This document shows, piece by piece, positions 1-12,905 of a DNA stretch of 64,000 nt. The stretch covers positions 25,936,131-26,000,130 of the forward strand of contig NC_068971.1 of NCBI RefSeq assembly GCF_016808095.1, given 5' to 3'. The notes under the pieces are model-generated. The model was not told the DNA's origin. It did not search any database and worked only from the letters and a program-made list of their open reading frames with translations. The translations under genes and the position numbers were made by a program. This DNA is from Vigna angularis (Eukaryota > Streptophyta > Magnoliopsida > Fabales > Fabaceae). Position 1 is the stretch's first letter. Each line of letters opens with the position of its first letter.

Positions 1-1194
1 AAAATTTATTCGTTCTACATCATAAAAATGCATCATAAAAGTGGTTTAAGTGAAATTAAAATGGATCATTTTGTTTTCAAGAAATTTTCATTTATGGGAA
101 ATAAGTCAAAACCTCTCATCCATCAAGAACATTGACAAAATATTCATCAGAAGACTATTTATTATATGTATAATTAATTGAAACTATTTTTGAATATTTT
201 TACTTTTTATAAATAAAAAGTGAATTAAGATTCTAAATGTTAAATCAATTGCGTAAAATAATGAATAACAAAATTGCATCATGGTTTGTTTATAAATTGC
301 GACGTCATAAGGAAGATGCATTTATCAAGTAGGGAGGTGCATTTAGCAATTATCAAATATAATTTTTATGCAAGATAAAAAAGTCCTTCCTTCTATCATA
401 TTCTGAAGGACTCTTGGTGTATAGAATTAATATTTTTAAGGGATTTTTTTTTTTCATTTCAACCGTTTCAGTATGCCATTTTTTAATTTTAGAACAACTA
501 ATCAAAATGTAAGTTTTTTCATTCCGAATTAACCATTTTACATAGACTTCTATCGGTAAATTCTAAATTAGTGAATGAGGTAATATATTACTTTTCGAAT
601 TGTTAGCATCATTTCAATTCACCCATAAATCTCAAGCTCAATTGTGACAATTACTTTATTTTTGAGACTAGATTATCACTTTTAAGTTTTTCAATGCGCT
701 TCTAATCCCCTTTTAAATCTTTACAATAAATATAAATTTGATTTAAAATTTTCATTATTTTTGTTTCTTGGTTATATATGTTTATTTCTTGGTAAAACGT
801 ACATCTCTCACCATGTTTTAATGAAAATCTTTTTCCTTTTTTTCTTCTTAATAATTCTTTTAATTCAAACAATTTTACCATGTATCAATATATTTTGATT
901 ATCAATAATTAAGTGTTGTTTAATTTGTAATTTTTTTATCTTCATTATTAATTTGTTAATACCAATAAAATTTCTAGATTTTGCATTATCTTATTTTTCC
1001 TCATTTACCTACTATATTACAAATATCAATTATTTTCCTCTTACGACAACTTTCATTCTATAGTTACTCAATCTAAAGCTAGAGTTTTAAAATTAAAGGT
1101 TTTTCATATCACTAGTTTTTTTACTCTTGATAAACAACATACTTTCAAAGGAATTATATCTCTTGTTCAAAATCAAACTTGGGTTCTTACTACT
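1..1194. other. AT-rich intergenic DNA, no gene seen
   Basis: I see no coding exon, RNA gene or clear repeat boundary here. The sequence is AT-rich with poly-T and poly-A runs. From about 1060 it may already contain decayed copia sequence upstream of the reverse transcriptase relic, but the frames are too broken to name domains. Confidence 0.5.
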
Positions 1195-1765
1195 TGCATG
1201 ATATTGCTAATAAAGTTGGTTACAAGTGGGATTTTATGAACAAATTAAATGTTGATGGTAATTTCCAACATGACAAAGGTGGCTTAGTTACTGAGAGTTT
1301 TTATTACACTGACACTTTCAACATTGTTTTTAAATCTTAAATTGAGTTTGACAATGTTTTAATGGAGATTAAGCTGAGACTATCTACAAGCAACAACCTC
1401 ATAGCTTTATCTATTGTAATTTCAATTTGTAAGCATAAGAAAGTTATTTCCTATCTCAAACAAAGTCTTAGATCTTGGTTTTAGAAATATAGACTAACAC
1501 TTATCAATCTCGGTTCCACTCCTACCAAAATTATCCTTCTGTTTGTTAAGTTATGAACTAATTATATGTTCATACTTGTCTATATTATTGATATAATCAT
1601 TACAAAAACCTCAACTAGTGATATTATTTGTCTCATATTTATGATACGAAAACATTTTTTTCTAAAATATCTAGGTTCTCTAGATTATTTTCTCATTATT
1701 GAAGGTTTTTTTAACAACGATGGTAGTCTTCACTTGTTTGAAACAAACTATATTAAAGATTTGAT
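1195..1765 (+). pseudogene. Decayed Ty1/copia reverse transcriptase fragment
   Basis: The clearest part is the open frame from 1566. It reads like the copia RT core: a YIIDIIIT block standing where the catalytic YVDD-type motif belongs, then FLKYLGSLDYFLIIEG, which corresponds to the family's LKDLGSLDYFLGIE stretch. Upstream pieces in shifted frames recall the preceding RT region (LNVDGNFQHDK near 1245, NLIALSI near 1397, RSWF near 1470), with stops between them. The second catalytic aspartate position is altered and there are several frame changes, so it cannot be functional. No LTR, gag or integrase was recognised around it. The copia assignment rests on these motifs only. Confidence 0.7.
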
Positions 1766-1832
1766 TTGGCTTTGGCCTAATTCAACATTACCGAACATGT
1801 GTTCAACCTCTTGGTCGATCATCCCCTCTTTA

Positions 1833-2285
1833 GCTTGACCTAACATCCAATTTGAACCTAGCCTGACATGGACGCAACTTAGTTTCATGAGCACCTGAAT
1901 TGACTCATTACGATCAACCCTAACCTAACATGGACACAATTTGACTTGAGTCCAATTCGACTAGCTTGACATGGTTCGAACTCAACCTAACATTAGTTCA
2001 ACTTGGGTCCAACTCAACTTGACTCAACATGAGTTAAGCCTATTTCAACTTGACTTAAGCAAAACTGAACTTGAATCAACTTATACTTGACTTAAACTAG
2101 ACTTATTACAATATGTCTAACCAATTCGACACGACTTCAATTAAGTTCAATTCATCTTAACTTGAAATGAATTTGTCTCATCTAACTTGAATATATCTTA
2201 ATCAATTTGTCATGGTTCTAATTTAATCTAACTTGATCTAAGCACAACTTAACCTTGACTATACTAACCTAAGTTTAGATTTAGA
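1833..2285. repeat. Degenerate minisatellite rich in AACTTGAC-like units
   Basis: Short variants of AACTTGAC, CAACTTGACTCAA and CCTAACATGGAC recur many times with irregular spacing. The pattern is visible by eye and stops at both ends. It directly follows the copia relic, so it may be old retrotransposon untranslated or LTR sequence or an independent minisatellite. I see no coding capacity. Confidence 0.5.
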
Positions 2286-3040
2286 TTAAGTAAAAATTTT
2301 CATGTGTATAAATTTTGTAAGTATTTTTTTTCATTTTTATTTTTAAATATATAATTTTTTTAAAAATGTTCATAGTTTTTTTTTTAATCCATGAAACTTT
2401 TATTAGTATTTTGGCTATTTAAACTTTTTTATATAAACATTTCTCTGTAAATTTCTTTTAATCAAATCAAACTTTATAAAGTGAAGCAAAGTTTAATTTT
2501 CTACTTACTCAATTAAGTAGGACACCAATTTTTACACCTTTAATGACACCCATAATATTATGAGTTTGATTATTCTCTGCTCAACTTATTGGGAAAAACC
2601 TTGAAAAAAACATAAAAAAACATCAGTATTAATTTTTTTCTAGATTGATTATGGTTATGTGATACCTCCTCTCAACCACTGGTTTTAAATTTTGTTAAAT
2701 AGGCTATTTTTAATATTAACATGATTTATCTTTTAACGCTTAATAATATTATGTGGTCGTTTTAGTAACATTAATATAATTAATCTGACAAATATTATCG
2801 TGATATAGGATAGTCTTATGATAACATTGCCAAGTTTTAAAAAAGACCAAAACCAGATCCTTTTTATTTTAAAGAAGAAAAAAATATTATTTAAACCTTA
2901 ATTATTTTATGAAAGAGGACGTAATAGAATATTATTGGGATAAAAAGACATTGCTTGGCGCAGTGTTTTCTTCTACATGGTATTACATTTTTCTAATACT
3001 CTTTTTCATTCATTTTAGAATGGATATATAGTTTGAAATG
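2286..3040. other. AT-rich spacer, nothing recognised
   Basis: Poly-A and poly-T-rich DNA without an open frame or a defined repeat. Confidence 0.5.
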
Positions 3041-3051
3041 TTGTGTTTGAG

Positions 3052-3346
3052 TTTTCTTCCTGCACCCTTATAAATTCTTTTTTTATTTTATCTTTTTAGA
3101 TTATACTATTTGAAATTTATTTTTCCATTTTTAGATAGTAAAATAAACTTTTTTCTTTAAAAGAAATTGAATCATATAATCTAAAAATAAAAAATAATTT
3201 TTGAATTACGTAATTTGAAGGTCTTTTTTTACTTTTGAATTACAAAATACAAAAGTTCAAAAATAATTTCTGAACTGTATAATTCAAAAGCAAAAAGTAA
3301 AAATTATAGAGGTGCAGGAAGAAAGTTAGGAAGGTGCAGGAAGAAA
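3052..3346. mobile_element. Possible MITE with TTTCTTCCTGCACC ends
   Basis: TTTTCTTCCTGCACCC at the left is answered by GGTGCAGGAAGAAA near 3311-3324 and again at 3335-3348, in inverted orientation. The interior is AT-rich with repeated TTTTGAATTACAAAA-like blocks. The doubled right arm suggests two overlapping copies or an internal duplication. No target duplication was identified, so the class is not assigned. Confidence 0.4.
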
Positions 3347-3537
3347 CTGCCTCCAAACCTACGTGAAGAAAGAAAGGTCCCATGCAAGTGGCCCAACACT
3401 AGAAAGGTTCCATGTAAGTGGACCAAAGACATTTCTTTACCCACCTCCCATATTTTGGAATACACTTTTCAAAATGTAAAAAATATCTACATGAAAGGTG
3501 TTCAGCAAAGTGGGAACATGTTTGGGTTTAAATTTCT

Positions 3538-4782
3538 CACTAGTGCAGAAAGAGCTTTAGACGTCTGTTATTTTGGGCTTTTAACGTCGGATCGGGATCC
3601 GACGTCTTTACGGGTGACGTTAATGGGACGTCGGATTCTATAGAGTCCGACGTCTATCAAAGACGTTGAATTACACAAAAACCGACGTCTAAGGGCACTA
3701 TAGACGTCTGTTAATGCCTTTAACCGACGCCTAAGGGCACTATAGACTTTGGTTAATGCCTTTAACCGACGTCTAAAGGCACTATAGACGTCAAACATGA
3801 CATTAACCGACGTCTACAACAGCTCGTGTCTTTTGGGTAGCATAGTAGCACATTCTTTCTTTGCTAGTTTCCTCATAAGAAAAACTTGCGTCTTTTGGAT
3901 CTCTTGTGACATTTCAACCGAAAACCGAATTTGGGTCCTTGCTTAGTTCCATTCCAACCGCTAATAAAAAAGAATACGGTGACATGAGAACTAGACAAGG
4001 ATCCAGGTTCGATTTTGGGTTGAAATGCTATAAGAGATACAAAAGACGCAAACTTTTCTTACGAAGAAACTAGTAAAGGGAGAAGGTGCTACTACGCCAC
4101 CCAAAGACACGAGAAAAACTGCACGAAAACTCATTTTAATTGGTTTAAATGGAACATAATCCATCAAAATCTAATTTAATCGGAGTAAAAGTAAATTTAA
4201 ACGGTTCAAAAGAGATAAAACGCACCTGTAAATGCAATGCCGCGGAGAGAAAAAGCGAGGAGAAAGACGATGAAGTGTGCGTAACCGCGGTTCGTGATTT
4301 CTGATTTAACAGGAATCACGACGTCGGTGCCCCCAGTGCCCGACGTCTATTCTTGACTAGACGTCGGGGACCTCACTAATATGACGTCCATTCGATTTAA
4401 AAATTAATATTCACAGTGTATATAGATGTCGGATGTGGCGAGATCCGACGTCTAAACGCCGAAAAGTATGACTTTTCACCTACCTGTCAGCCATATAGAC
4501 GTCTGTTACAGGGGGACCGACGTCTATAATCGTATATAGACGTCGGTTCGGCGGGATCAGATGTTTATATGGCAAAAAAAAATGACTTTTCACCTACCTG
4601 TCAGGCATATAGACGTTGGGTAGGGGGTCCCGACGCATAATATTATAGACGTCGGGGCCCCTCCTAACCTACGTCTAGATGCCCAACTTATTTACGAAAA
4701 TGTCACCGGTTAATAATTTACGTTCGTTATTTTGTAATCCAACCTTTACGGGATGACGTTGAAAGCCAATTCTACACTAGTG
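3538..4782. mobile_element. Non-autonomous CACTA (En/Spm-type) transposon
   Basis: The element starts CACTAGTGCAGAAAGAGC and its other end, read in reverse complement, starts CACTAGTGTAGAATTGGC. The inverted ends stay similar for about 28 bases. It is flanked by the 3-bp duplication TCT (3535-3537 and 4783-4785), as expected for CACTA transposition. About 18 copies of GACGTC, mostly within TAGACGTCGG or CCGACGTCTA, lie in two subterminal blocks (3558-3815 and 4318-4650); in this superfamily such repeats bind the transposase. The 1.2-kb body has no transposase frame, so movement would need an autonomous partner. The middle holds a large inverted repeat, listed separately. Confidence 0.9.
3824..4113. 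repeat. Long inverted repeat inside the CACTA element
   Basis: Left arm 3824-3949 and right arm 3988-4113 are each about 126 bases, separated by 38 bases. The left arm reads TCGTGTCTTTTGGGTAGC onward; the reverse complement of the right arm reads TCGTGTCTTTGGGTGGCG. Similarity continues through TTGCGTCTTTTG and ATTTCAACC to the inner ends. Mismatches are scattered, so this is an old but clear foldback. Transcribed, it would form a long imperfect hairpin. Confidence 0.8.
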
Positions 4783-4785
4783 TCT

Positions 4786-7700
4786 TTTCCTTACCATTGA
4801 TTTTTTAAAAATGGGTTATAGACTAATATACTATAATTAGGGCAAATTGAGTGTTATGATATGTTCTACCAAACAGTATAACAAACATTTAACTTCCTTA
4901 AATGAACAAAAATAAGTTAAGTACACTAAGATATCAAATCATAAATCCTAAATTCTAAAAATAGTAACTTATGCACCAAATTATAATGAATCAATAAATC
5001 CAGAAAGTGACCTACCCACTTTACCATGATATCACAAGCTAAATCACCCAGTAAATCTTGTTGTCTTCAATCAACGGCAAGCATTTTCTCGTACATTTTC
5101 TTAACAAAAGAAAAAAATCCGTACTCCTATAAGAGACAGAATGTCTTTAATGAATTATTTTTAATACACTTTCAGTGCAAAAAATTCATTCTGTCAATTC
5201 TAATTAGAAACAAAACTACCTTAAAACCCATAACTTTTTAATTATATATTAGTTATTTTCTTTATTATACAACTAAAAAACCCTTTTCATAAATATCTTA
5301 AATATGCATACTGGTCGATCAATCATGATGTCCACCAAATCTCTGGAATTTGGTATTCAGAAAACCAAGTTTTCTTGACAGAAAAAAAAAATCACATACA
5401 ACATAGGATCATGTGCTACTATATATATTGCTGCTTCTTCACGAATACCTCATGGAGTGTGTTTGTGTTCTTTATTTTCCTCCTCCCTCATCATTTTCTT
5501 GATTTTGAAATAAACTACACGACACCACACATATGCATCATTTGTTTCGGTTTCTCGAAATCATTTTCACAGCTTGAGGTGAGAAGAAAACTTGTTGATT
5601 TTATTGCTGCCAAAAGAAAGTTATAGTTTTCACTCAGTGCCCATCAATGCTATTTTGACAAAATGATTACTTATCAAGTTTAATTAGCCATTCATATAAA
5701 GCATGTGTGGTTCAACATGTAGCACTCTCATATTGGTGGTAGGTACTGAATATTTTACTTCACATGTTGCAGACAATGCCCCACAAAAGAAGGAACAAGA
5801 AACCAATTAAATATGGCAAAGTAGGAATTAAATGTCCAAGCTTGAGCATTTTTCTTGTTCTTTTCTATACCATTCATGCTTCACAAGCTATTGTACCTTC
5901 TTTCATTCATTTTCTACAAATATAAGTATACACAATAATAGAGTTTATTATATGACACTTTATTTCAACAAAACATATGTTATGTTCGTGTATGAGGCAA
6001 ATCTTGGTTGTGATCTTTCATCTGCAATCACTGCAAAGTTTGCATATATATAAATTAGAAAGAGTTTGGATGCATTTGTTTATTCACTTATTTCTTTTAA
6101 CTTAGCCGCCATACCCATTAAGCCACAAAGCACTAATCTTGCTGATAATGTGGATTCCTAATCTAATGACTAATCAAAATTTATTAACATGGATTCCTAG
6201 TTGATTACATATTCATGATCACCAATCATATGGCCCCTACATGCCTCACTTTTGTTCATATTATTTACAGAAGTCTGGCTCTTAAGCTCGGGTAAGTTAT
6301 ATATAGGTGTCAACAACACTATGTTAAGTAAGTAAACCTTTTCAAAATGCCAATAGCATCATTGATGATAATGATGTGTAAATTTATGATGGTGGTGATT
6401 AGGGTAATGATAGCAACAGTATGAGTTAAGGTTAATAAAAGATATATATTTTATTTGAAATGTTTTAGGATGTATAAGAGATTTTTAACAGATTGAAATG
6501 TTGTTTTCCAAATGTTTAAAATTTTGACTGCATATATGTAAGGTTTATGTTTCTTAAATGGATATTTTAATCAAAGCTTCTGTTTAATTCAGTATTGTTG
6601 TTTCTTACCATTAAACACTTCTCTGGTTGATTTATATATAAAAAAGTATCCACTATTGTCGAACTTTTTCATTCATTATCTTTTAACCTATATTCTCTTT
6701 CAATCATTTTATCATTTGATTTCATAACAAATGGAGAAGGACAATTCGTAAGGTTTAATTATTTATGTGCCAATGATAATGATGGATGGTGGAGAAGAGA
6801 TTTGAAATTAATTGACATTTGGGAATGTCCAACAAGTGACAAGCTCTTGAAATAACAGCGACAACGTACGATTTCATACAAATTAGTCAATTATGTTCTT
6901 CATCACTAGCACTTTCCCTAGCTTTTAGTGATTTGATTATTCAATGTAAATTGTGTGCCATTTCTTTACTTCAATTTAAAATGATTTATCTATACTAAAC
7001 AAATAATTTATCTACAATAATGGGCACATTTTATGTTACTAATAATAGTATGTTTAGCAATGAGTGTTTCATTTTAGTAATGAATCTTTCTTGCATAAAG
7101 AATGTTTATTTTGTACTATATGATTCTCTAATCAATCATATATGGACAGTTAACCTATGTGGTAATTAAATCAACTTTAATAAAAAAACTCATTACCAAA
7201 TTGAGTTAAGAAATATAATATACTAATTAATTACTGCATTTATTACTATCTATCGAAAATTGAATTAATTTTGATATCAAAATATCTTTTTATAGGTACC
7301 ATCCGACTAGTTTAGATATAAGAGATTGTTTAAAAGAAACACAAAAGATTGTTCAAGATAATGCTTAGATCTCGTACCACACAATAGAACTTAGATAGTT
7401 GATATTGACCCACACCCAAAATATTTTTATTTAATCACTTCTTTGGAAGCTATGTACATGCCTTCATTGGACAATCAATTAATAAAAATGGTAATTATAG
7501 ATTTAAATCTCTAACCCTTTTCTTTCTTTTTTAAGTGAAGGGTATTTTGTTGAAAGAATATCATGACTGAAAATTCCATTTTTGCTTTTTTGTGCTTATA
7601 AATTCTCAAAAACGAAGAGTTGTTGTTGTATAAAGAGGGAGTAAAAGTAATTGAGATGGCCTGGTTTTTGGGTAATTGAGAGGATAGCCATATTTATAGG

Positions 7701-8542
7701 CATGACAAGAAGTTGGGCCAGTCAATGTTCAACTATACCTAAACAAGAAGGTATAAAAGGCAAGGCTTAAAATAAGGTCAAAAAGTAGGTAAGGTCAACT
7801 AGGGTCACCAAACATTCAACTTGTATGCTTTTTATTTTATTTTATTGATTGTGACCAGATGTGTGCAAGCATAAAACAATGAAATTGTTAAGCTTTCCAC
7901 CACCCACAAACCAAAATAAGCTCTTCCCATTTGCCCATCATTGTCCTCACATGGATCCATATTTTTCCTAACTAAAAATGCTTATGTATTTAGTGGATTT
8001 TAAAAGAAGGGCACCCAACTAATAAATATAAATTATGTCAATTGCATTTTCCTCCCTCAACAAATGTAACTTAGACTTCCCTTCACTTCGCAAAATCTAG
8101 ATTGTCATTAGCATGTTTAACATCAGGAGTAAAAAAATTCATTGAATTTATAAAAAGTCTTATGATATTTAGTTTAGATTTTTAAATAATATAAAATAAC
8201 TCATGACATTCAACAAGGACTTTTAAAAAAGGAGTAAGAAAATTCGTTCATATTTAATTAAATTCTTTTATCCCTTATAAAATGTCTTTTAATATTAAAA
8301 CATATTCCAACTTCAGTTATTTCTTAGAATTAACTTCATTTTGTAAATATTACACCCTTAGAACAATTTCACCTTAATTCTTGAGACTCTCTATTGTATA
8401 CCATTTCATAATTTTTTCAACTAAGCAAGAGAAAAAAAATTATTTTGAGGATTATTTAATAATGAAGACCATAATGTAAATCTATTCTCAAATTAAAAAA
8501 TGAGAAAAAAATATGTTTATGCATGGATGACTAGTTTAGTTC

Positions 8543-8545
<3 letters not shown>
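4786..8545. other. Intergenic DNA, no gene supported
   Basis: Several short open frames occur by chance in AT-rich sequence (for example 5026-5241, 5375-5626, 5832-6053), but none shows a recognisable domain, splice structure or codon bias. No tRNA or microRNA precursor was recognised. Confidence 0.5.

Positions 8546-8624
<79 letters not shown>
8546..8624. repeat. (TA)n microsatellite, about 79 bp
   Basis: Uninterrupted alternating TA. Tracts of this length vary in length between individuals and are often miscounted in assemblies. Confidence 0.95.
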
Positions 8625-8625
<1 letters not shown>

Positions 8626-9696
8626 TTAGACTAAAGAATGTATTAGTTTTACCTTTTTCAATCCATAATTTTTCATTTTTTGTTAATTTTTCATCATCTT
8701 TCATAATTTTGAGTGTTTTCTAAAATTTCACAAAGTTGTTTCAAACTTTAATTTTAAATTTTCAAAATAAAAATTTAAACTACAAAATTTTGATTATAAA
8801 GTCCTTTAAACGATCAATTTATACGCATAACCCTCCTCTACTTTGTCTTTCAAAATCTAAAACTTTTTTTTTTTTGGTAAAATATTGTCTCAAAATCCAA
8901 TCTAACCTAACCCCTAAGTCAAGTTACTAAATAAAATAATAATCTAAAAAATTACTAACTAATGGCATTTGATCAATTCTCTGAGTAGCTTTTAAGAGAA
9001 AAAAAAGAAAATAGTTGAACTGGAAATGAAAATGTATTGATTGTGGAAGCCAATGTTAGCTAAGCAAAACCATGGAAGCAAGGGAAGTTGGTGTCCACAT
9101 GGGGTCTCCTCTGCATAGTATATTACAATGCCCACCAGAAACAGTACTATCTCTCTTTCTCTCTTTCTCTCTCACCTACACACAACTGCAACCAAGTGTA
9201 AATTCATTGCACAGTGATTAAAATAACGTTTCAAGTTGATTGTCTTTAGTGTCAAGAGTTTCAAAAAAGTTGAAAAAGCATTCCTGATTTGAGGGTGTGG
9301 TGGTGGTGGTGGGCGAATCAGCAGCATGTCCCTTAGAAGCATATAGACTCATACCTCAAATAATTCTATCCATACTCATCATTCTGCCTTCTTCCATATA
9401 TAATATCATTTCACTAAACTTTTTCTTTTCCTCTCTAATACTATTATAATAAATCAAACTTTTTCATTCTATTCACTTTAAACCTACCATAGCTTCCTAA
9501 TAAGTGTAGAATTACACTCCAGTTCTATAAACAAACTTGTATTACCTAGAACAAAGGTGGTATATGTTACTACGAGGTGAATTCATATTTTAATTTTTTT
9601 TTTCTCAAAATATTATTAGATTCTTAATATATAAGTTAACTAATAATAATAGAAATAAGAAAACAACACAAAAGTATTCAAACAATGTATTTAAAG
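8625..9696. other. Intergenic DNA with CT-rich tract
   Basis: Holds a CTCTCTTT-type pyrimidine tract near 9150-9173 and a GGTGGT tract near 9297-9314. The stretch 9040-9420 is less AT-rich and resembles leader or promoter DNA, but no open frame follows it, so no gene is called. Confidence 0.4.
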
Positions 9697-9701
9697 TGAC
9701 G

Positions 9702-12054
9702 TGTAACATCCCAAAAATCACATTAATAATATTACAGCACAGTTGTTCAAAGAAAGGAAGGTACGGTTATGGCCGAACAACCTTACAAAAATAAGCCGAG
9801 AATTTAAAATTGTACAAAAGTATAATCTAGACCGAGCGGTTTCCAAAACTACCTATACTGAACGGTCCAACAAAAGAAGAAGCAAACGAATGGTTGAACG
9901 GTCTAGGGTTCAGCCTTGACTTCTACCTCTACCAATGTGTCCTCTAGAGTTTCTTCCAACAAGCTCTCACCTCCTTCTGCTCACATCCACGGGATGACCA
10001 TTGCAACAGGAACAAAGACCACCATAATAAGCAAAACGAACAAGATAGAAAAAAGGGTAAGCTTATGTAATTTAATTAATAGAACAAACATATATTTCAC
10101 ATAAGTATGATACAGATCAATAAATCAATGGTACTCAATCAATCATACATTATTGCATGCAATAAATAACCCTTCGACTCAGATTGTCCGGACTGTATGA
10201 ATTCTGTGTAGCTACGACATTTGTGCACCCAGGTGGTGTAACAGCTGGGATTCACTCGACAGCTGCCACCCGAGGTAAGCCCGTTATACTACACCCATCT
10301 TAACTTATGGACTAGGACCTACTGCCATTCTCACACATGATCTACTCCTCTCTACTTGAGAATGAGTAGTCACTGAATATCAAGATAAACGCCACCTTAG
10401 CTGACCACATTCATACTTTACCATTCAAATACAACTTATGAGATATTCCTCCCTGGAATACTCTTTCACATCCACATTATTTCGTTGGTATCACAATTCA
10501 AAATTTCATCATAGAAACATGTCCGAACTAAAGAACACTTTTTATACCAAACCAACTGAACCATTAGTGTATTACCGAGTGGTATATAACTTATCCTCAA
10601 AGCCTGACTGAAAGAGATATTAATAATATATTTTTGGTGGACAAGACCGAATGGAAAGACACTTTTCAATAGTTAACATGACCGAACGCTATTTATCAAG
10701 TGAGCCACTTCAATAAACTGACCCTTAAGAGTTGAATCCTAACACTACAAAGCCTAGGCCGAATACTAAGACTCTAGGCCAAACATCATTTATGGAGACC
10801 AAATACTATTTGACACCAAATACTAATAACAAATTGGATACTATGAAGAAACCGAGAGATAGAAAGATAGTGAGTACTAGTAAAACAAACTTTAGTCTTA
10901 AGGCAGAACACTAAAGAGACCGAGTAATAGTCTGAAACCAAGCACTGTAGAAACCGAATGCTAGAGGGTTTAACCGAACGCTCTTATTCAAAATTTATAA
11001 TATTAGATTACCAAGACTAAACTGAGCGCTTGGTTTAAGACCGAGCACTACTTAACTTATAGAATGAAGGATTATATATGAATTAAATACAGATACAAAT
11101 GATTCAGTTTTAATGGGAGATAAATATACGAGTAAGTAATATTGAATACCAAATACAAGGATACAACTATACTTAATAGAATACTTATTTACAAGTATAC
11201 TAAGGGAAAACCGATCGGTCCTTAACTGAAATTCTTCCCAGAAGAAGAACCCAGTCCAGACCGACTACTCAATGGAAAATCGAACGGTCAATAATGACTT
11301 TCGGTGATAAACCTAGAATCATATAAGAAGTTGCAGACTTAGAATCAAAACCCTACTTCAACCCAGTTCTCATCATTTATACTCATACATGGATACAACA
11401 CAACATGCAGTAACAACCATACTTCATATTCGTTCAAAAATCAATAGTCATGCAATCCATTCAAAGTCAATAAACTTAATTAAATCATATAAGCTTCCCT
11501 TACCTCTAAAGCTTGGCCGAACACTCACTGTGTGCAGAATATAGTTCACCAGTACCGGAAATCTTAGAGTTCTACGATCACACTTTATGAAACTAAACCA
11601 AACAGGAAACCAGAAATACTCAGAACAAGATAAGCAACTCATGCAACCAGGATTCTGGGTTTACATGTGAAGAAAAAACGAACGTTCTAAGGAGAAAGAA
11701 ACTCACCTACTTAGAACCACAACTTGATCGGTGCAACTGAAAGCCCTTAACGCTGGGAGTGTTCAAATGGTGCCTGAGTGATGATAGGAATAAGAAAAGG
11801 TGAGAATTTCTTAGAGAGAAGATGAAGGAGATTTAGAGAGAAGGAGGAGAAAATGGAAGCTCAGAAGGTTGAAGATGAAGGGTGCATGCAGAAAGTGGCG
11901 TGAAATTTTAAAACTTGAGTTTTACTCTTGCCGTCTAAACCGAACGATCAATCTGCATCGCACACCTGTCTTCCACTATCTGATTTTTTCATATATCCCT
12001 TTCTTGACACTTGTAATCCACTCAGCTGGGTTTTTTAATGGGTTTTAATGGTTC
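9702..12054 (-). mobile_element. Relic solo LTR, Tekay/Del-like gypsy family (copy 1)
   Basis: On the plus strand it begins TGTAACATCCCAAAAATC, so in element orientation it ends in the GATGTTACA typical of this LTR class. It shares the block around GACTAGGACCT (about 10311) with copy 3 (about 17368). A GGTAAGGGAAGC block on the minus strand near 11492-11508 corresponds to positions in the other two copies. It contains many CCGAACG and CCGAGCG words. A possible 5-bp target duplication TGACG lies at 9697-9701 and 12055-12059. The right end lacks a proper terminal dinucleotide, so that boundary is uncertain. No gag or pol is attached. Confidence 0.6.
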
Positions 12055-12529
12055 TGACGTAACGGAATATAATAATCTCAATTTTCTTATATTGAAGTTT
12101 TTCAAATATAATTAGATTATCATGAACTCAGTTCATGCCGAAAATGTTGTATAAAGCTAAAAAAATGTTTTGTGAGATCTTTAGTCAAGAGAAGGCACAG
12201 TAATAATATGATCACATCAAAATTCTATGTTTTGGTTCTTTAACTTTATTTATAATATATTTATTAGAAAAAATATACGTTTAACATTATAGGTATATTT
12301 AAATAACATAATTCACACCAGCATATCAATCTTTTTTTAAACTCTTATAGGTATATTTAAATAACACAATTAACATTTATATGATTAAGTAATATAAATA
12401 TAATTAAACTTAATCTTGTTAAAAATATTTAATAAAAATATCAATTTTAATAAAAAATATTTGTTAATATTTATATAAAATTTAAATTTTGTTTGAACTT
12501 GAGGAGGAACAAAATTGTTTAATTTTTAA

Positions 12530-12905
12530 AATTAAGACTAAATTGAGACAAAATAAAAATAAAGGATCAAATTGAGACACAATAAAAATACAGGGACCAA
12601 ATTGAAACAAATGCAATGACACGTGGTCTGACAATGCCACGTGACACTATCATTGCCATGTCACACTGTCATTGTCACGTGGCACAATATCAGTTTGACA
12701 CGTGGCATTTTTAAAAAATAATTCAAAAATTCAAAAAAATCACGAACTGACATGTGTCACCTTCTTTAACGATGTTAGTTCGAAACTAACGGCGAGGTGT
12801 AAATTGATTCAATTTTCCACAATAAGAGACTTAATTGAGAGCATTTACAATATAAAGACCTATTTGAGACGATCCTGCAAAAATAGGGATGTCCGAAATG
12901 ATTAA
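12530..12905. repeat. MULE/MITE-like repeat with CACGTG cluster
   Basis: The left side has three tandem variants of an AAATTGAGACAAAATAAA unit (12539-12611). The centre has a cluster of CACGTG-containing words (12620-12710). The right side carries AATTGAGAG and ATTTGAGACG, resembling in inverse sense the AATTGAGTCC words in the ends of the Mutator element at 19809. I infer a related non-autonomous Mutator sequence but could not fix its ends or a target duplication. Confidence 0.45.

Noticed and set aside
3568..3798. Minus-strand frame with repeated YSALRRRLKALT units
   Set aside because: It is the translation of CACTA subterminal GACGTC repeats, not a repeat protein.
9040..9420. Possible microRNA or promoter region
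   Set aside because: No match to mature plant microRNAs I know, no clear stem-loop, and no downstream exon.
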